NCBI GenBank assembly: GCA_904830895.1
Contig: LR882958.1
Location: 3,364,001 to 3,428,000, forward strand
Length of the DNA: 64,000 bases
Origin: Planktothrix rubescens CCAP 1459/22
GTDB taxonomy: Bacteria > Cyanobacteriota > Cyanobacteriia > Cyanobacteriales > Microcoleaceae
Reading direction: 5' to 3'
Below are positions 63,831 through 64,000 of the stretch, piece after piece. Each line of letters begins with the position of its first letter. Position 1 is the first letter of the stretch. Both the position numbers and the translations under genes were made by a program. The notes under the pieces are model-generated. The model was not told where the DNA came from, made no database searches, and saw only the letters and a list, made by a program, of their open reading frames with translations.

Positions 63831-64000
63831 CTATTTTAAATAGGTAAACTTACCATTTTTTCCCGTTTCATCCATTTTAATTTGGGCAACATAAAACTTT
63901 TCTTGCACCACTTCACCTTCGGGTGTAAAAGAAATATTGCCTAAAACCGTTTCATATTTTCCTGATAAAATTGCTTGATTTAATTGTTCTCTTAGCTGTT
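63831..64000 (-). CDS. Branched-chain amino acid ABC transporter binding protein, C-terminal end
   Basis: Only the last 56 codons are in the window, on the minus strand, ending at a TAG at 63831-63833. The sequence YETVLGNISFTPEGEVVQEK followed by FYVAQIKMDETGKNGKF matches the end of type-1 periplasmic binding proteins of branched-chain or neutral amino acid ABC transporters. Assignment rests on a short segment. Confidence 0.65.
   Translation of the reverse strand, partial: QLREQLNQAILSGKYETVLGNISFTPEGEVVQEKFYVAQIKMDETGKNGKFTYLK

Overview
The window looks like chromosome of a filamentous, non-heterocystous cyanobacterium, close to Planktothrix or Oscillatoria. That placement is inferred from psbX, a Ycf66 protein, DUF3134 and DUF4327 proteins, a PAP/fibrillin protein, a GUN4-fused kinase, many GCGATCGC (HIP1) octamers, AT-rich composition, and abundant short tandem and palindromic repeats. 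I found no rRNA or tRNA genes and no CRISPR array.

Housekeeping genes are scattered among accessory modules: lipid A (lpxB), shikimate pathway (aroA), peptidoglycan (mraY, murF), purines (purB), ATP synthase F1 (atpD, atpC), DNA repair (recJ and a PD-(D/E)XK nuclease), peptidases (oligopeptidase A, an M16 pair, aminopeptidase P), photosystem II (psbX) and signalling (an FHA-Ser/Thr kinase, a zinc-ribbon PP2C phosphatase and a kinase-GUN4 fusion).

The most striking region is 3.2-8.5 kb. A minus-strand operon encodes an HTH protein with a degenerate P-loop (inactive-STAND type), a MoxR AAA+ ATPase, a vWA protein and a formylglycine-generating-enzyme-like (C-lectin fold) protein. The C-terminus of the last protein carries the codon signature of a diversity-generating retroelement (DGR) variable region. 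Directly downstream lies the 5' half of an avd gene, the DGR accessory factor. It is cut off at the end of lpxB, and no reverse transcriptase or template repeat is visible. This matches the MoxR/vWA 'ternary' conflict systems predicted computationally in multicellular bacteria, here with a diversified recognition module and an eroded or trans-acting DGR. The same palindromic repeat has also expanded in frame inside the lectin-like domain.

Other accessory modules are: an unrecognised three-gene membrane cluster (9.4-11.4 kb) whose first gene has a one-base frameshift; a dynamin-like GTPase (15.7-18.0 kb); an AAA ATPase with an internally deleted partner, bracketed by two copies of an antitoxin-like 3' end (20.1-22.3 kb); a decayed IS607-type element sitting between the kinase and phosphatase genes (25.1-26.4 kb); a frameshifted VanX-like dipeptidase (37.9-38.6 kb); transposon and histidine-kinase remnants (43.3-43.6 kb); and a repeat-rich IS5-like transposase locus (51.7-53.2 kb) beside a single-chain methyltransferase-endonuclease (53.4-56.1 kb).

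Dispersed repeats tie the window together. There are five AAACCSGGTTT-type hairpin loci, two copies of a 92-bp inverted-repeat element, a 28-bp perfect palindrome and a 12-copy heptanucleotide array. Two single-base frameshifts (near 9936 and 38500) could be real mutations or sequencing errors; the sequence alone cannot decide.
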